Origin: F23-D06 sp045600905
GTDB lineage: Bacteria > Bacteroidota > Bacteroidia > Bacteroidales > WCHB1-69
DNA: 64,000 nucleotides
Assembly: GCA_045600905.1 (NCBI GenBank)
Contig: JAZRYT010000054.1
Location: 4,375 to 68,374, forward strand
Reading direction: 5' to 3'
Below the pieces are notes generated by a model, which worked only from the letters and a program-made list of their open reading frames with translations, had not been told where the DNA came from and did no database searches. Positions within the stretch are counted from its first letter, which is position 1. The number at the start of each line of letters is the position of its first letter. Both the position numbers and the translations under genes were made by a program. This document shows positions 36,544-45,079 of the stretch, one piece after another.

Positions 36544-38646
36544 TTAACGATACACAACAAATTTCTTTTTGATTGTTGAACTTTGATTCTGACCAATTAG
36601 ATAATATACGCCATTCCGGAGATTTTGAACATTCAGCACACACTTTGTTCCTTGAATATTCCAATCAACATTTATTTGTCGTCCAGCGCAATCAAAAATC
36701 CGCATATCACTCAAATCTAATATCTCCGGGAATTGGACAAATAGTTTACTGTCAGCAGGATTTGGAAAAACATTAATAGATTCATCCTCAAAATCTTGAA
36801 CGCCTGCAGCAGTATCCGTAGTCCAAGAGAGCGTAAAGCCGTCTCCATTCAAATAATTATCCGTCACAAACATTATTTCTATATAATTTGTGTTAAAAAT
36901 TTCCGGTTCAGGAATCTCATTCCCAGAATATGATGCCATAAGAACTTGAGGAAACATTTTCCAATTATATACACGTAATTCGTCCTCTGGACTTATTCCT
37001 AATTCAGAAAAGGAAATTTTTATTTTTTCAGCTTCAGAAACTCGGATTTTCCAAAAGCAATTCATATTATCACCATACTGATTATTACCGCTACCATCGG
37101 ATATTGTACCTGTAGGCGTATAAAACACATTCGAATTACAAACATCAACAGCCCTTTCAACTTCAAAATCGAATCTCCAACCTTTAGCGGTGATGGAATC
37201 ATCCGTTACAAAAGTTATATATAAACTATCCACATCAAAGACGTATGTATCCGTTGAGAGTGATGAGCCAGAAAGTGTCAACAATTTTTGTCCATTATGG
37301 GGATTTCCATTCCAAAATGTAAGAGAATCTCGATCTACCTGTGTATCGAAATAATCAAATTTCAAATAATAGCGAATTGCCTGATCTCCTGCTATCACGT
37401 ACGTACAATTCGTATTATTTTGATAATCCAGAATACTACTACCATCTTCTAAAGTTCCTTTAGAGCAAGAGATTGTTTTTGAAGTGCAAAAGTACGGATA
37501 CGCCTCATCTGAAGGATAGAAATTTATTATTGTTCCTTGATAATTATCAAAGCCACCCACAGGATTAACAGCTCCACCTGTTGTACTTAAAGCATAATAG
37601 CCATTGCTACTTCCACCCCATCCAAAATTAAAATGAAAAAGGTCATCTGAATCATAGCCATCGCACACAAATGCGTGTCCACCATCTTGCGAATGACCCG
37701 AATAGTAGAGAGGATGTGCCATATCAAGTTCTTGCTTCAACAATTGTTTCCACGCAGACTCTTGATAATTATGTTTTCTTTCAAAAGAGCAACTATTACT
37801 ATACCCGAAATACTGCTTAACCGCATCTGGAACCTGTTCGGAATATGCGCCTGATCCCTCAGGACTATACATCATATCAACAGCTGTAGCACAATGGAAA
37901 ATCAATTTGGCGACCTCATTATTATAGAAACTCAGCTGATCTTCCATCGCTTCATAGTTATAAGTCTGTTGGGCAAAATTCACATAATAACTATCATAAT
38001 TCGAATGAGAATTGGTATGGCTTCCTCTACCATGCTCCGGATACCGATAGTAATAAAGTATTGATGCCATTGCAACGGCAACGCAACCGTTCGGTGTTCT
38101 GCCATCATAACCAGTAGGTGATTCTCTATCTATCGGAGAATATTGATTGTAATACTTAGTTTGATCCCACATAGCAGTTAGCAAAGGAGACACCACAACC
38201 GTGGTTTGGCTGTTTTTCATTCCACGCAAAGAATTCCATTCTTCAACTATAGCTTCTGTGGCAGCTATATTATTATCTCTTACATATTGAATCTCTTTTT
38301 GATACAATTCCAACCAAAAAAGAGCTCCAGGTGCCGCATTATCAAGATTCAAATCACACGTATTCGAATAAGCAAGAACAGGCATTACCGCATCATCAGC
38401 CGAAACAACTACAAAACCAAAGTCAAAATTCAACACAGCGATCAATGGTTTTTCAACATCAGATCCCAAGAATCGAATTTCTTTAAAATGGCAACCATCA
38501 ACAGACGTCCCCATTCCAGATACTTTTTTAAAAGCCTCGATTCCAATGTTTTGCAATTCATTTTTTGGTATAGGATTAGAAAAAAGGATCATTGGGACAA
38601 GTAACAAAACCAATGCAAAATGCAAAAAAAGAAAATGATGTTTCAT
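36544..38646 (-). CDS. Secreted C10-family cysteine protease with T9SS sorting domain
   Basis: This 700-residue protein resembles streptopain/PrtT-type peptidases. It has a signal peptide (about 1-23), an inhibitory propeptide of the Spi type (about 25-145), a C10 catalytic domain with nucleophile Cys188 in GRTPNGCVAVAMASILYYY and His324 in DGGHAFVCDGY, and the NFGWGG segment near 341-345. Two CUB-like domains (about 385-490 and 505-610) follow. A T9SS type A tail (about 625-700: VFPNPADSK, LRNGVYYLI, KKKFVVYR) sends it through the outer membrane. It is likely made as an inactive zymogen. Its cleavage target is unknown. Confidence 0.88.
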   Translation of the reverse strand: MKHHFLFLHFALVLLLVPMILFSNPIPKNELQNIGIEAFKKVSGMGTSVDGCHFKEIRFLGSDVEKPLIAVLNFDFGFVVVSADDAVMPVLAYSNTCDLNLDNAAPGALFWLELYQKEIQYVRDNNIAATEAIVEEWNSLRGMKNSQTTVVVSPLLTAMWDQTKYYNQYSPIDRESPTGYDGRTPNGCVAVAMASILYYYRYPEHGRGSHTNSHSNYDSYYVNFAQQTYNYEAMEDQLSFYNNEVAKLIFHCATAVDMMYSPEGSGAYSEQVPDAVKQYFGYSNSCSFERKHNYQESAWKQLLKQELDMAHPLYYSGHSQDGGHAFVCDGYDSDDLFHFNFGWGGSSNGYYALSTTGGAVNPVGGFDNYQGTIINFYPSDEAYPYFCTSKTISCSKGTLEDGSSILDYQNNTNCTYVIAGDQAIRYYLKFDYFDTQVDRDSLTFWNGNPHNGQKLLTLSGSSLSTDTYVFDVDSLYITFVTDDSITAKGWRFDFEVERAVDVCNSNVFYTPTGTISDGSGNNQYGDNMNCFWKIRVSEAEKIKISFSELGISPEDELRVYNWKMFPQVLMASYSGNEIPEPEIFNTNYIEIMFVTDNYLNGDGFTLSWTTDTAAGVQDFEDESINVFPNPADSKLFVQFPEILDLSDMRIFDCAGRQINVDWNIQGTKCVLNVQNLRNGVYYLIGQNQSSTIKKKFVVYR

Positions 38647-38664
38647 AATTTAAAAATTAGCCGG

Positions 38665-38672
38665 CAAAAGTA
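38665..38672 (-). promoter_or_regulatory. -7 box for the C10 protease gene
   Basis: The minus strand reads TACTTTTG, an exact TAnnTTTG match, 19 bases before the start codon. It directly abuts the U-run of the upstream terminator, so a terminator and a promoter share the same few bases. No clear -33 box was seen. Confidence 0.5.
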
Positions 38673-38706
38673 CAAAAAAACGAGACTGGAGGAACTCCAA
38701 TCTCGT
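38673..38706 (-). terminator. Terminator of the four-helix-bundle gene
   Basis: A 12-base stem (38680-38691 with 38695-38706) has one G-U pair in RNA and a 3-base loop. On the minus strand it runs into seven U residues. Confidence 0.88.
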
Positions 38707-38730
38707 TCAATTAATATCGATTCTAAAATA

Positions 38731-39189
38731 TTACAAAGAATCAATGTCCGGCAACGGATCTAAGACATCTTCTCTATCGTCATGCGAAACAAATCCTGCT
38801 GTTCTTTGCAAAGAAGCAATCAGAGAACCAATCATTTTTGTCAGTTCCATTAATTGATTACGAGAATATTCCTTCGCATTTTCACTAAGAAGTTGCATTC
38901 TAGATGCGGTTTCTGTAAAAACCACACATTCTCTCACTGAGCTTTTAGCCATTTTCAAATAATACAGAAACTGGGTTTTGTTTCTTGAAGAACCTTCAGC
39001 AGTATTCAAAGCAATTCCTTGCGCTGATTTGAAAAATGATTTTTTAAGAAATCTCAAATTAGATTCATCACCGACCGTAGAATACGGTGCCATTTCTCCA
39101 TAAAGCCAAGTAATGTAGTCCATGGCTTTTGCATAGATTCTAAGGTCTTCAAACCTAAAGAAGCTCACATTGTTATCTTGCTCATTCAT
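38731..39189 (-). CDS. Four-helix-bundle protein (23S rRNA intervening-sequence family)
   Basis: The protein (152 residues) contains the family pattern F-x-x-L-x-I-Y-x-x-A near residues 12-22, FFKSAQGIALNTAEGSSR and a FLYYLKMAKSSVRE helix. These proteins were first found encoded in intervening sequences of 23S rRNA genes but most, as here, are free-standing. They form pentameric helix bundles of unknown function. It has its own -7 box upstream and a terminator downstream, so it is a single-gene unit. Confidence 0.85.
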   Translation of the reverse strand: MNEQDNNVSFFRFEDLRIYAKAMDYITWLYGEMAPYSTVGDESNLRFLKKSFFKSAQGIALNTAEGSSRNKTQFLYYLKMAKSSVRECVVFTETASRMQLLSENAKEYSRNQLMELTKMIGSLIASLQRTAGFVSHDDREDVLDPLPDIDSL

Positions 39190-39214
39190 AATAAAGGGTA
39201 TTTAGTTTAGAGGC

Positions 39215-39222
39215 ACAAAAAT
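39215..39222 (-). promoter_or_regulatory. -7 box for the four-helix-bundle gene
   Basis: The minus strand reads TATTTTTG about 25 bases before the start codon at 39189. The -33 region is A/T-rich without a clear TTTG. Confidence 0.5.
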
Positions 39223-39330
39223 AGCATATTTTTAATATCATAGACGTATTTGAATATTTTTTTCAAAAATAGCTGATTTTTTTTGTCAAAAGCATCGTTG
39301 TATCGGCGAAATTTCAAACATCTTTTTTTG

Positions 39331-39338
39331 TATTTTTG
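39331..39338 (+). promoter_or_regulatory. -7 box for rarA
   Basis: TATTTTTG matches TAnnTTTG and lies 28 bases before the GTG at 39367. Transcription would begin near 39345, which rules out the longer open frame that starts upstream of this box. The -33 element is not clear. Confidence 0.5.
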
Positions 39339-39366
39339 CCATCCTTTTTTATCAACGACATCGATT

Positions 39367-41646
39367 GTGCAAAAACCATTGGCAGAAATATTACGTCCAA
39401 CGACATTGGATTCATACGTCGGTCAGGAACATCTGATGGGCGAAGGAGCTGTTTTGCGCACTGCAATAGAGAATGACAACATTCAGTCTATGATTTTTTG
39501 GGGGCCACCCGGTGTTGGGAAAACGACATTGGCACTTCTCATCGCCGAGCTCACCAATTCAAAATTCTTTATGCTCAGTGCTATCAGCAGTGGCGTAAAA
39601 GACATACGGGATGTCATTGAGCAGGCAAAAAAATCAGACAGCCGTTCCCTCCTTTTCATTGATGAAATCCATAGGTTTTCCAAAGCACAGCAAGACTCGT
39701 TGTTAGGTGCTGTCGAACAGGGAATTGTAACCCTTATCGGCGCCACCACTGAAAATCCTTCTTTTGAAGTCATATCTCCTCTACTTTCCAGATGCCAAGT
39801 TTATGTTTTGAAGAACTTATCCAAAGACAATCTTGAGACCATCCTTCACACCGGTATTTCATATCAGGAAAAACAGTTGAAATGCGAAATCAAGGTGGAA
39901 GATACCGAGGCCCTATTGCGGATTTCTGGTGGAGATGCACGAAAACTATTGAATGCCATAGAATTAGTAACGTGGATGACCAAACCTTCTAACGGTGTCA
40001 TAACCATAACGCGGGAATCCGTCATCCAAGTCATCCAACAAAATTTAGCCACTTACGACAAAAAAGGAGAGCAGCACTATGACATCATCTCCGCGTTTAT
40101 CAAATCAATGCGCGGAAGTGACCCTAATGCCGCCGTTTATTGGATGGCACGAATGTTAGTCGCAGGCGAAGACCCCTTGTTTATCGCACGAAGGATGGTC
40201 ATCTTAGCCTCCGAAGATATCGGGAACGCCAATCCCAACGCCTTGTTGTTGGCCAACAACTGTTTCCAAGCCGTCAATGTTATTGGAATGCCGGAAGCGA
40301 GGATACCACTGACCCAAACTGCCATCTATTTGGCGTCCTCTCCTAAAAGCAACGCGGCAGTTATTGCCATTGATGCGGCTTATTCCATCATCAAACAAAC
40401 CGGAGACCTACCTGTTCCCCTACATATTCGGAACGCGCCCACCAACTTAATGAAAGAGTTGGGTTACAGCAAGGGCTACCAATATGCACACAATTACGAA
40501 CACAATTTTGTCAATCAGGAATTTATGCCGTCACAGCTCAGCGGCGTGAAAATATATGAGCCACAAAACAATCCTCGGGAGAATGAACTGCGGAAATACT
40601 TACGTAGTTGTTGGAATGAAAAATACAAGTACGTCATTCTCCTACTCATAGCCCTTACCTCTTTTTTTTTCTCCGCTAAATCCCAAAATTATCATTTTTC
40701 CCAATTCTACGAGCAGCCTGTCAGTCTAAATCCAGCATTAAGCGGCGCTTTCGACGGAATATTCAGGGCGGCAGCCACCTATCGGACGCAATGGTCTTCC
40801 GTAACGAAACCTTTCCAAACCTTTGGATTTGACATTGACGGAGCGATTTATAAGAACAACCGCCGCCAAGAGCTAATCGGATTAGGAGGGATTTTCAACA
40901 CAGACAAAGCTGGAGACGTAGGCTACACCTCTTTTCAAGCTTTAGTTTCGCTTTCCTATATCAAGTACATTGGCAGGCACGGCCGGCACAAAATCGGAAT
41001 CGGCGGGTACGGTGGGTTCATCAATAACGTTTTCGACTATTACGCCGCCCACTGGGACGAACAATTTGTTAACGGAATGTACAATCCCAACATCGTTCCA
41101 TCCGATATTTTCGCAAACGACAAGCAATTTTTATTCGACTGCGGAGCGGGGGTGTTTTGGAGTTTCACGCCCAACAAAAACAATACTTTTCAACTCGGTG
41201 CCAGCGCATCCCATCTCAATCGTCCCTCAGATGCCTTTGGCACCGATTTTTCCAGATTGCCCATCAAATACAATCTACATTTTCTTTCCCGCATCGGACT
41301 GGCTCGAGACATAGCTTTGGAGCCTCTCTTATACGCATCCTGGCAACGCGAATTCAGCGAATACACTTTCGGCTCCAACATTGAATTTTTCCAACGGAAA
41401 AACAGCTACACCACCCTGTTCTCTTTCGGAGGCGGCATTTTCTATCGTTGGAATGACGCCGTCGTTGCCAATTTCTTTTTCGATTGGCAAAACCTGCGAT
41501 TGGGTATCAGCTACGACTTGAACGTATCCCCCTTTGTCATTGCCACGCACGTCAGAGGCGGAATTGAATTCGCACTGTCTTACGTTTTCAAACGGAAAAC
41601 GATAACGCGTTTAGGTAAAGAACCTTGTCCCTACAATTTAATGTAA
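39367..41646 (+). CDS. rarA: RarA ATPase read in frame into a PorP/SprF-type protein
   Basis: The first part (39367-40632, 422 residues) is a complete RarA/MgsA AAA+ ATPase, which acts at stalled replication forks. It has QKPLAEILRPTTLDSYVGQ at the start, Walker A GPPGVGKTT, Walker B LLFIDEIHRFSKAQQDSLLG, sensor GATTENPSF, and the typical end LRKYLRSCWNEKYKY. In relatives a stop codon follows such an end; here translation continues without a stop into a signal peptide and an outer-membrane PorP/SprF-type domain. Start is taken as GTG 39367 because it matches the family N-terminus and follows the -7 box. A cytoplasmic ATPase joined to a Sec-dependent barrel is not plausible as one product. A base error in the five-A run at 40619-40623 or an internal start is more likely. 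Confidence 0.85.
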   Translation: MQKPLAEILRPTTLDSYVGQEHLMGEGAVLRTAIENDNIQSMIFWGPPGVGKTTLALLIAELTNSKFFMLSAISSGVKDIRDVIEQAKKSDSRSLLFIDEIHRFSKAQQDSLLGAVEQGIVTLIGATTENPSFEVISPLLSRCQVYVLKNLSKDNLETILHTGISYQEKQLKCEIKVEDTEALLRISGGDARKLLNAIELVTWMTKPSNGVITITRESVIQVIQQNLATYDKKGEQHYDIISAFIKSMRGSDPNAAVYWMARMLVAGEDPLFIARRMVILASEDIGNANPNALLLANNCFQAVNVIGMPEARIPLTQTAIYLASSPKSNAAVIAIDAAYSIIKQTGDLPVPLHIRNAPTNLMKELGYSKGYQYAHNYEHNFVNQEFMPSQLSGVKIYEPQNNPRENELRKYLRSCWNEKYKYVILLLIALTSFFFSAKSQNYHFSQFYEQPVSLNPALSGAFDGIFRAAATYRTQWSSVTKPFQTFGFDIDGAIYKNNRRQELIGLGGIFNTDKAGDVGYTSFQALVSLSYIKYIGRHGRHKIGIGGYGGFINNVFDYYAAHWDEQFVNGMYNPNIVPSDIFANDKQFLFDCGAGVFWSFTPNKNNTFQLGASASHLNRPSDAFGTDFSRLPIKYNLHFLSRIGLARDIALEPLLYASWQREFSEYTFGSNIEFFQRKNSYTTLFSFGGGIFYRWNDAVVANFFFDWQNLRLGISYDLNVSPFVIATHVRGGIEFALSYVFKRKTITRLGKEPCPYNLM
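40633..41646 (+). other. PorP/SprF-type T9SS membrane protein (C-terminal part of the fused frame)
   Basis: From 40633 the frame encodes a hydrophobic signal (VILLLIALTSFFFSAKSQ), then the PorP/SprF hallmark HFSQFYEQPVSLNPALSGAF and about 300 residues of alternating beta-strands. PorP/SprF proteins are outer-membrane barrels linked to T9SS; SprF supports secretion of the SprB adhesin. The closest ATG (40616) is one base out of frame; with six instead of five A residues it would read MKKYKYVILLLIAL, a normal signal peptide. The next gene, a PD40/OmpA protein, follows after one base, a pairing common for this family. Confidence 0.82.
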
Positions 41647-41647
41647 A

Positions 41648-43273
41648 ATGTATTTCAAGGCTTTACATATCATCTCCTTGGTGCTTGTATGCTTCTCCGT
41701 GTCTGCACAGAACAGACATCTCACAGATGCGCAGAGAGACGAACAAATCAATTTCATTCGTCAAGACACTTTGTCCGTAACCGTAGAGGCTCTTCCTGAT
41801 GAAATCAACAGTCGGTTTTCCGAATATTCAGGTAAGCTTCTCCCAGACTCTACTTTTTTGTTTTCTTCTATGAGAGCTGATGCAGATGAAGATTTCGACC
41901 ATCTTTTCGAAACCAGTTGGTACTGCAATCTTTATCAATCCAAATTACTCTCAGACGGCAGTTATCTTCCCGCTATTCCTTTGCCATCCATCATTAATAC
42001 TCACAAAGCCTTTAACAGCAACTTGTGCTATCTTCAAGAAAAGGAACTTCTCATCTTTACCAGATGCACTCGCGCAAGCAACGGAGACCTTCAATGTTCC
42101 CTATGGCAAAGCTCACGTCACAACGGAGAATGGAGCAAGCCAAAGAAACTCCCATCGTCTATTAATGCAGAAGGCAGTTCTTCAATGCAACCTGACCTTG
42201 TATCTGAAAACGGACAAGACATCTTATATTTCGTTTCAAATCGGAAACACGGGATTGGGGGGTACGACATTTGGTATTCTATTTACAAAGATGGACATTT
42301 TAACTCTCCCATCAATGCCGGTCCCGTTATTAACACCGAAGGAAATGAAGTCACACCTTTTTATGACAAGACAAACGGCATCCTCTATTTCAGTTCCGAT
42401 GAGCATCTCGGCATTGGAGATTACGACATATTTTATAGTATCGGCGCCTTGAGCCAATGGGGTGAAGTCTCCAATATGGGTGTCCCGTTCAATTCGGAAT
42501 ACAACGATTATTATTTCACACTGAATGAAGGTGGACAAAACGGTTATTTTTCTTCCAATCGTCCTCATGACAATATGGATGCTTCCGACACTTGCTGCAA
42601 CGACCTTTTCTATTACAAATGGCATCCGTCTGATGTTCCTGACAGTATTCCCATTCCGACTGTTCCGTCACTATCTGAAAAAATAGCATCAGTTTTACCC
42701 ATCACGCTCTATTTTCAAAACGACGAGCCGAACCCTAAATCCACAGCAGACACCACTAACGAAGATTACCCGACGTTATATAGAAGGTATCTGTCTGACA
42801 ACAACCTATACGTGTCCGAATCCAGTCGCGGATTATCTGGGAAGCAACAAACCTCCGTTCGTCAAGAAATGTTGGAATTTCTACAGGATTCCGTCGCCAC
42901 CGGGTACAATCGGTTGCAACAACTCGTTCAATATCTGAAAGAAGCCTTACAAAATGGCGAAACCGTTGAACTTACTATCAGCGGCTACGCGAGCCCGCTT
43001 CATCATAGCGACTATAACCTGCATCTGTCCGCCAGAAGAATCACCAGTTTGACAAACTACCTTTCAAAAGCAGAGAATGGTTTCTTCCTCCCCTATTTGA
43101 CTCACGAGAAACAAGGACTCATCATCCGGACGAATCCAGAAGGTGCCGTACAACATTCTTTTCAAACCAATGAAGCAAGAGAGACTGTTTATGGACTTCA
43201 AGCGGCCAAAGACCGTAAAATCATCATCATAGGAAAAATTGTCACAAAACAGCCATCATCTATTAACCATTAA
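41648..43273 (+). CDS. PD40-repeat protein with OmpA-like C-terminus
   Basis: The protein (541 residues) has a signal peptide (1-20, SVSAQ). Propeller-type PD40 repeats occupy about 50-320 (DILYFVSNRKHGIGGYDIWY, ILYFSSDEHLGIGDYDIFYS). After a linker, the C-terminal part (about 405-535) carries a diverged OmpA-like core with VELTISGYASPLHHSDYN and LSARRITSLTNYL. OmpA domains of this type bind peptidoglycan, so it may tether the preceding PorP/SprF-type protein to the wall; that role is inferred from pairing. It starts one base after the preceding stop, and its own stop lies within an ATTAACC repeat. Confidence 0.78.
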   Translation: MYFKALHIISLVLVCFSVSAQNRHLTDAQRDEQINFIRQDTLSVTVEALPDEINSRFSEYSGKLLPDSTFLFSSMRADADEDFDHLFETSWYCNLYQSKLLSDGSYLPAIPLPSIINTHKAFNSNLCYLQEKELLIFTRCTRASNGDLQCSLWQSSRHNGEWSKPKKLPSSINAEGSSSMQPDLVSENGQDILYFVSNRKHGIGGYDIWYSIYKDGHFNSPINAGPVINTEGNEVTPFYDKTNGILYFSSDEHLGIGDYDIFYSIGALSQWGEVSNMGVPFNSEYNDYYFTLNEGGQNGYFSSNRPHDNMDASDTCCNDLFYYKWHPSDVPDSIPIPTVPSLSEKIASVLPITLYFQNDEPNPKSTADTTNEDYPTLYRRYLSDNNLYVSESSRGLSGKQQTSVRQEMLEFLQDSVATGYNRLQQLVQYLKEALQNGETVELTISGYASPLHHSDYNLHLSARRITSLTNYLSKAENGFFLPYLTHEKQGLIIRTNPEGAVQHSFQTNEARETVYGLQAAKDRKIIIIGKIVTKQPSSINH

Positions 43274-43292
43274 CCATTTATCATTAACCTTT
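43262..43292. repeat. Short ATTAACC tandem repeat
   Basis: Three to four imperfect copies of ATTAACC lie at the end of the PD40/OmpA gene; one copy supplies its TAA stop. Such short A/T repeats are common between Bacteroidota genes and no function is assigned. Confidence 0.6.
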
Positions 43293-43356
43293 AATCAGAT
43301 TTGGTGCTACGCTTTGAAGAATTTCTGCAGAGCACCCTCTCAAGCGCTTTTTTGAC

Positions 43357-43364
43357 TATTTTTG
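43357..43364 (+). promoter_or_regulatory. -7 box for the PAS gene
   Basis: TATTTTTG matches TAnnTTTG 32 bases before the ATG at 43396. No clear -33 TTTG was found. Confidence 0.45.
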
Positions 43365-43395
43365 CACCTTCAATTTTTAGAACATTTATATCATT

Positions 43396-43737
43396 ATGCT
43401 TAAGTATTTTAAAGAACCTCCTTTTTCCGTAACCATTTGCGACAAAGATGGAAAGATTTTGGAAATGAACGACAAATCCGTTTCTACCTTTTGCAAAGAC
43501 GGTCAATCCATTATCGGGAACTCACTGTTGGATTGTCATCCGGAACCCGCCAGAGCCAAACTTCTCGGTCTGCTTGCCAATCATAATGTCAATGCCTACA
43601 CCATAGAGAAAAACGGCATAAAAAAACTCATTTACCAAGCACCGTGGTACGAAAACGGTGAATTCTCCGGCTACATTGAGTTATCTATGGAAATTCCTAT
43701 GGAGATGCCTCATTACGTACGTAAGCCGACTAAATAG
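43396..43737 (+). CDS. Single-domain PAS protein
   Basis: The protein (113 residues) is essentially one PAS domain: FSVTICDKDGKILEMNDKSV, then IGNSLLDCHPEPARAKL, then a C-terminal beta-sheet IYQAPWYENGEFSGYIELSMEI. The stretch after the NDKSV strand is where PAS domains bind a ligand or cofactor. There is no kinase, cyclase or DNA-binding output domain and no signal peptide, so it would be a cytoplasmic sensor acting through a partner. It lies upstream of rlmB with a 65-base gap. Confidence 0.82.
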   Translation: MLKYFKEPPFSVTICDKDGKILEMNDKSVSTFCKDGQSIIGNSLLDCHPEPARAKLLGLLANHNVNAYTIEKNGIKKLIYQAPWYENGEFSGYIELSMEIPMEMPHYVRKPTK

Positions 43738-43802
43738 TAATCAGCGGACTGCAATATAAAGGGCTATCATTTAATCTTTAATTCTTAATTTTATTGACCA
43801 CA

Positions 43803-44573
43803 ATGTACACCAACAATCGCGATAAAGAAAAAGACACGAGTCTTATTTACGGTATGCGCCCCATCTTTGAGGCAATCGAAAGCGGCAAAACCATTGACAA
43901 AGTTCTCTTTCAAAAAGGTCTTCAAGGCGAGCTGTTCAAAGAACTTTTCTACGAAGTCCGCCAGCACAAGATTCCTTTCCAATATGTTCCGTTAGAGAAA
44001 CTCAACCGGTTGACGCGCAACAATCACCAAGGCGTTGTGGCTTTCCTTTCCGCCATTGAGTATTGCAGTATATTCGACATTGTTCCCAACATTTTTGAAG
44101 AAGGCCGAACACCGTTTTTACTTTTATTGGACAAGATTACAGATGTCCGCAACGTGGGTGCTATAGCCCGTTCAGCCGAATGTGCCGGTGTGGATGCCAT
44201 CATCATTCCTCTTAACGGTGGTGCCCAATTGAATGAAGACGCCGTGAAAAGCTCCGCTGGCGCGCTAAACAAGATTCCAATCTGCCGCCACTCCAATTTG
44301 GTCGAAGTCATCCAATATTTAAAGGATTCCGGCATTGAAGTCATCGGTGTGACGGAGAAAGCGAACCACGCTCTCTACAACAAGGATTTCACCGGGCCGA
44401 CCTGCCTGATAATGGGTAACGAATACGAGGGAATCGCTTGGGACTACCTCAAGCACTGCAACGACACCGTCACGATTCCGATGGTCGGAACCATTCGCTC
44501 TCTGAATGTATCCGTGGCCACGGGAATCACCTTGTTCGAAGTTGTCAAACAGCGAAATCCTGTCAAAGAATGA
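43803..44573 (+). CDS. rlmB: 23S rRNA 2'-O-methyltransferase, TrmH/RlmB family
   Basis: The protein (256 residues) is a SpoU/TrmH SPOUT enzyme with an N-terminal substrate-binding domain (SLIYGMRPIFEAIESGKTID) and the knotted SAM-binding domain with LDKITDVRNVGAIARSAE, LIMGNEYEGI and IPMVGTIRSLNVSVATGI. RlmB methylates G2251 of 23S rRNA; the exact target of this homolog is inferred. The ATG at 43803 is used rather than the TTG at 43794. Its TGA overlaps the start of the next gene by four bases (ATGA). Confidence 0.88.
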   Translation: MYTNNRDKEKDTSLIYGMRPIFEAIESGKTIDKVLFQKGLQGELFKELFYEVRQHKIPFQYVPLEKLNRLTRNNHQGVVAFLSAIEYCSIFDIVPNIFEEGRTPFLLLLDKITDVRNVGAIARSAECAGVDAIIIPLNGGAQLNEDAVKSSAGALNKIPICRHSNLVEVIQYLKDSGIEVIGVTEKANHALYNKDFTGPTCLIMGNEYEGIAWDYLKHCNDTVTIPMVGTIRSLNVSVATGITLFEVVKQRNPVKE

Positions 44574-45079
44574 AAAAGATAGGCATACTTTCCGACACAC
44601 ACGGCTATTTGCATCCCAATGCCTTTGAATTTTTCAAGGACTGCGATGAAATTTGGCACGCAGGCGATATTGTTGATGATTTCATTCTTGACGAGCTTCA
44701 GGCAATTGCCCCTGTTGTACGCGCCGTATATGGCAACTGCGACGACTGGGACATACGCCGCGAAATTCCTGAAACACAGATTTTCCAATGCGAAGGTCAC
44801 AAAGTGGCCATCAAACACATTGTGGGCCACCCCGGAAAATATTTTCCCGAAGGCTATCAACTCATCCAAGAAGAAAAGCCGACCCTTTTGGTCGCCGGTC
44901 ATTCTCACATTTTAAAAGTTATGAATGACACAAAGAACAACCTGCTATTCATCAATCCAGGTGCGGCCGGACGTTACGGATTTCACACCAGACTCACGAT
45001 GATTCGCCTGAAAATAGACGGCAAAGAACTCTCCAATCTGGAAATTTATGACGAACCAAAACTCCAACCCATCCCATGA
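44570..45079 (+). CDS. YfcE/MJ0936-type metallophosphoesterase
   Basis: The protein (169 residues) carries the compact calcineurin-like metal-binding set: SDTHG near the start, WHAGDIVDD, YGNCDDW, a histidine in IKHIVGHPGK and AGHSH near residue 112. Enzymes of this type are small cytoplasmic phosphodiesterases of uncertain natural substrate. It overlaps rlmB and miaA by four bases each (ATGA), so the three genes are translationally coupled. Confidence 0.88.
   Translation: MKKIGILSDTHGYLHPNAFEFFKDCDEIWHAGDIVDDFILDELQAIAPVVRAVYGNCDDWDIRREIPETQIFQCEGHKVAIKHIVGHPGKYFPEGYQLIQEEKPTLLVAGHSHILKVMNDTKNNLLFINPGAAGRYGFHTRLTMIRLKIDGKELSNLEIYDEPKLQPIP

Noticed and set aside
39283..39366. Upstream extension of the RarA frame from TTG 39283
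   Set aside because: It begins before the -7 box at 39331-39338 and does not match the RarA N-terminus.
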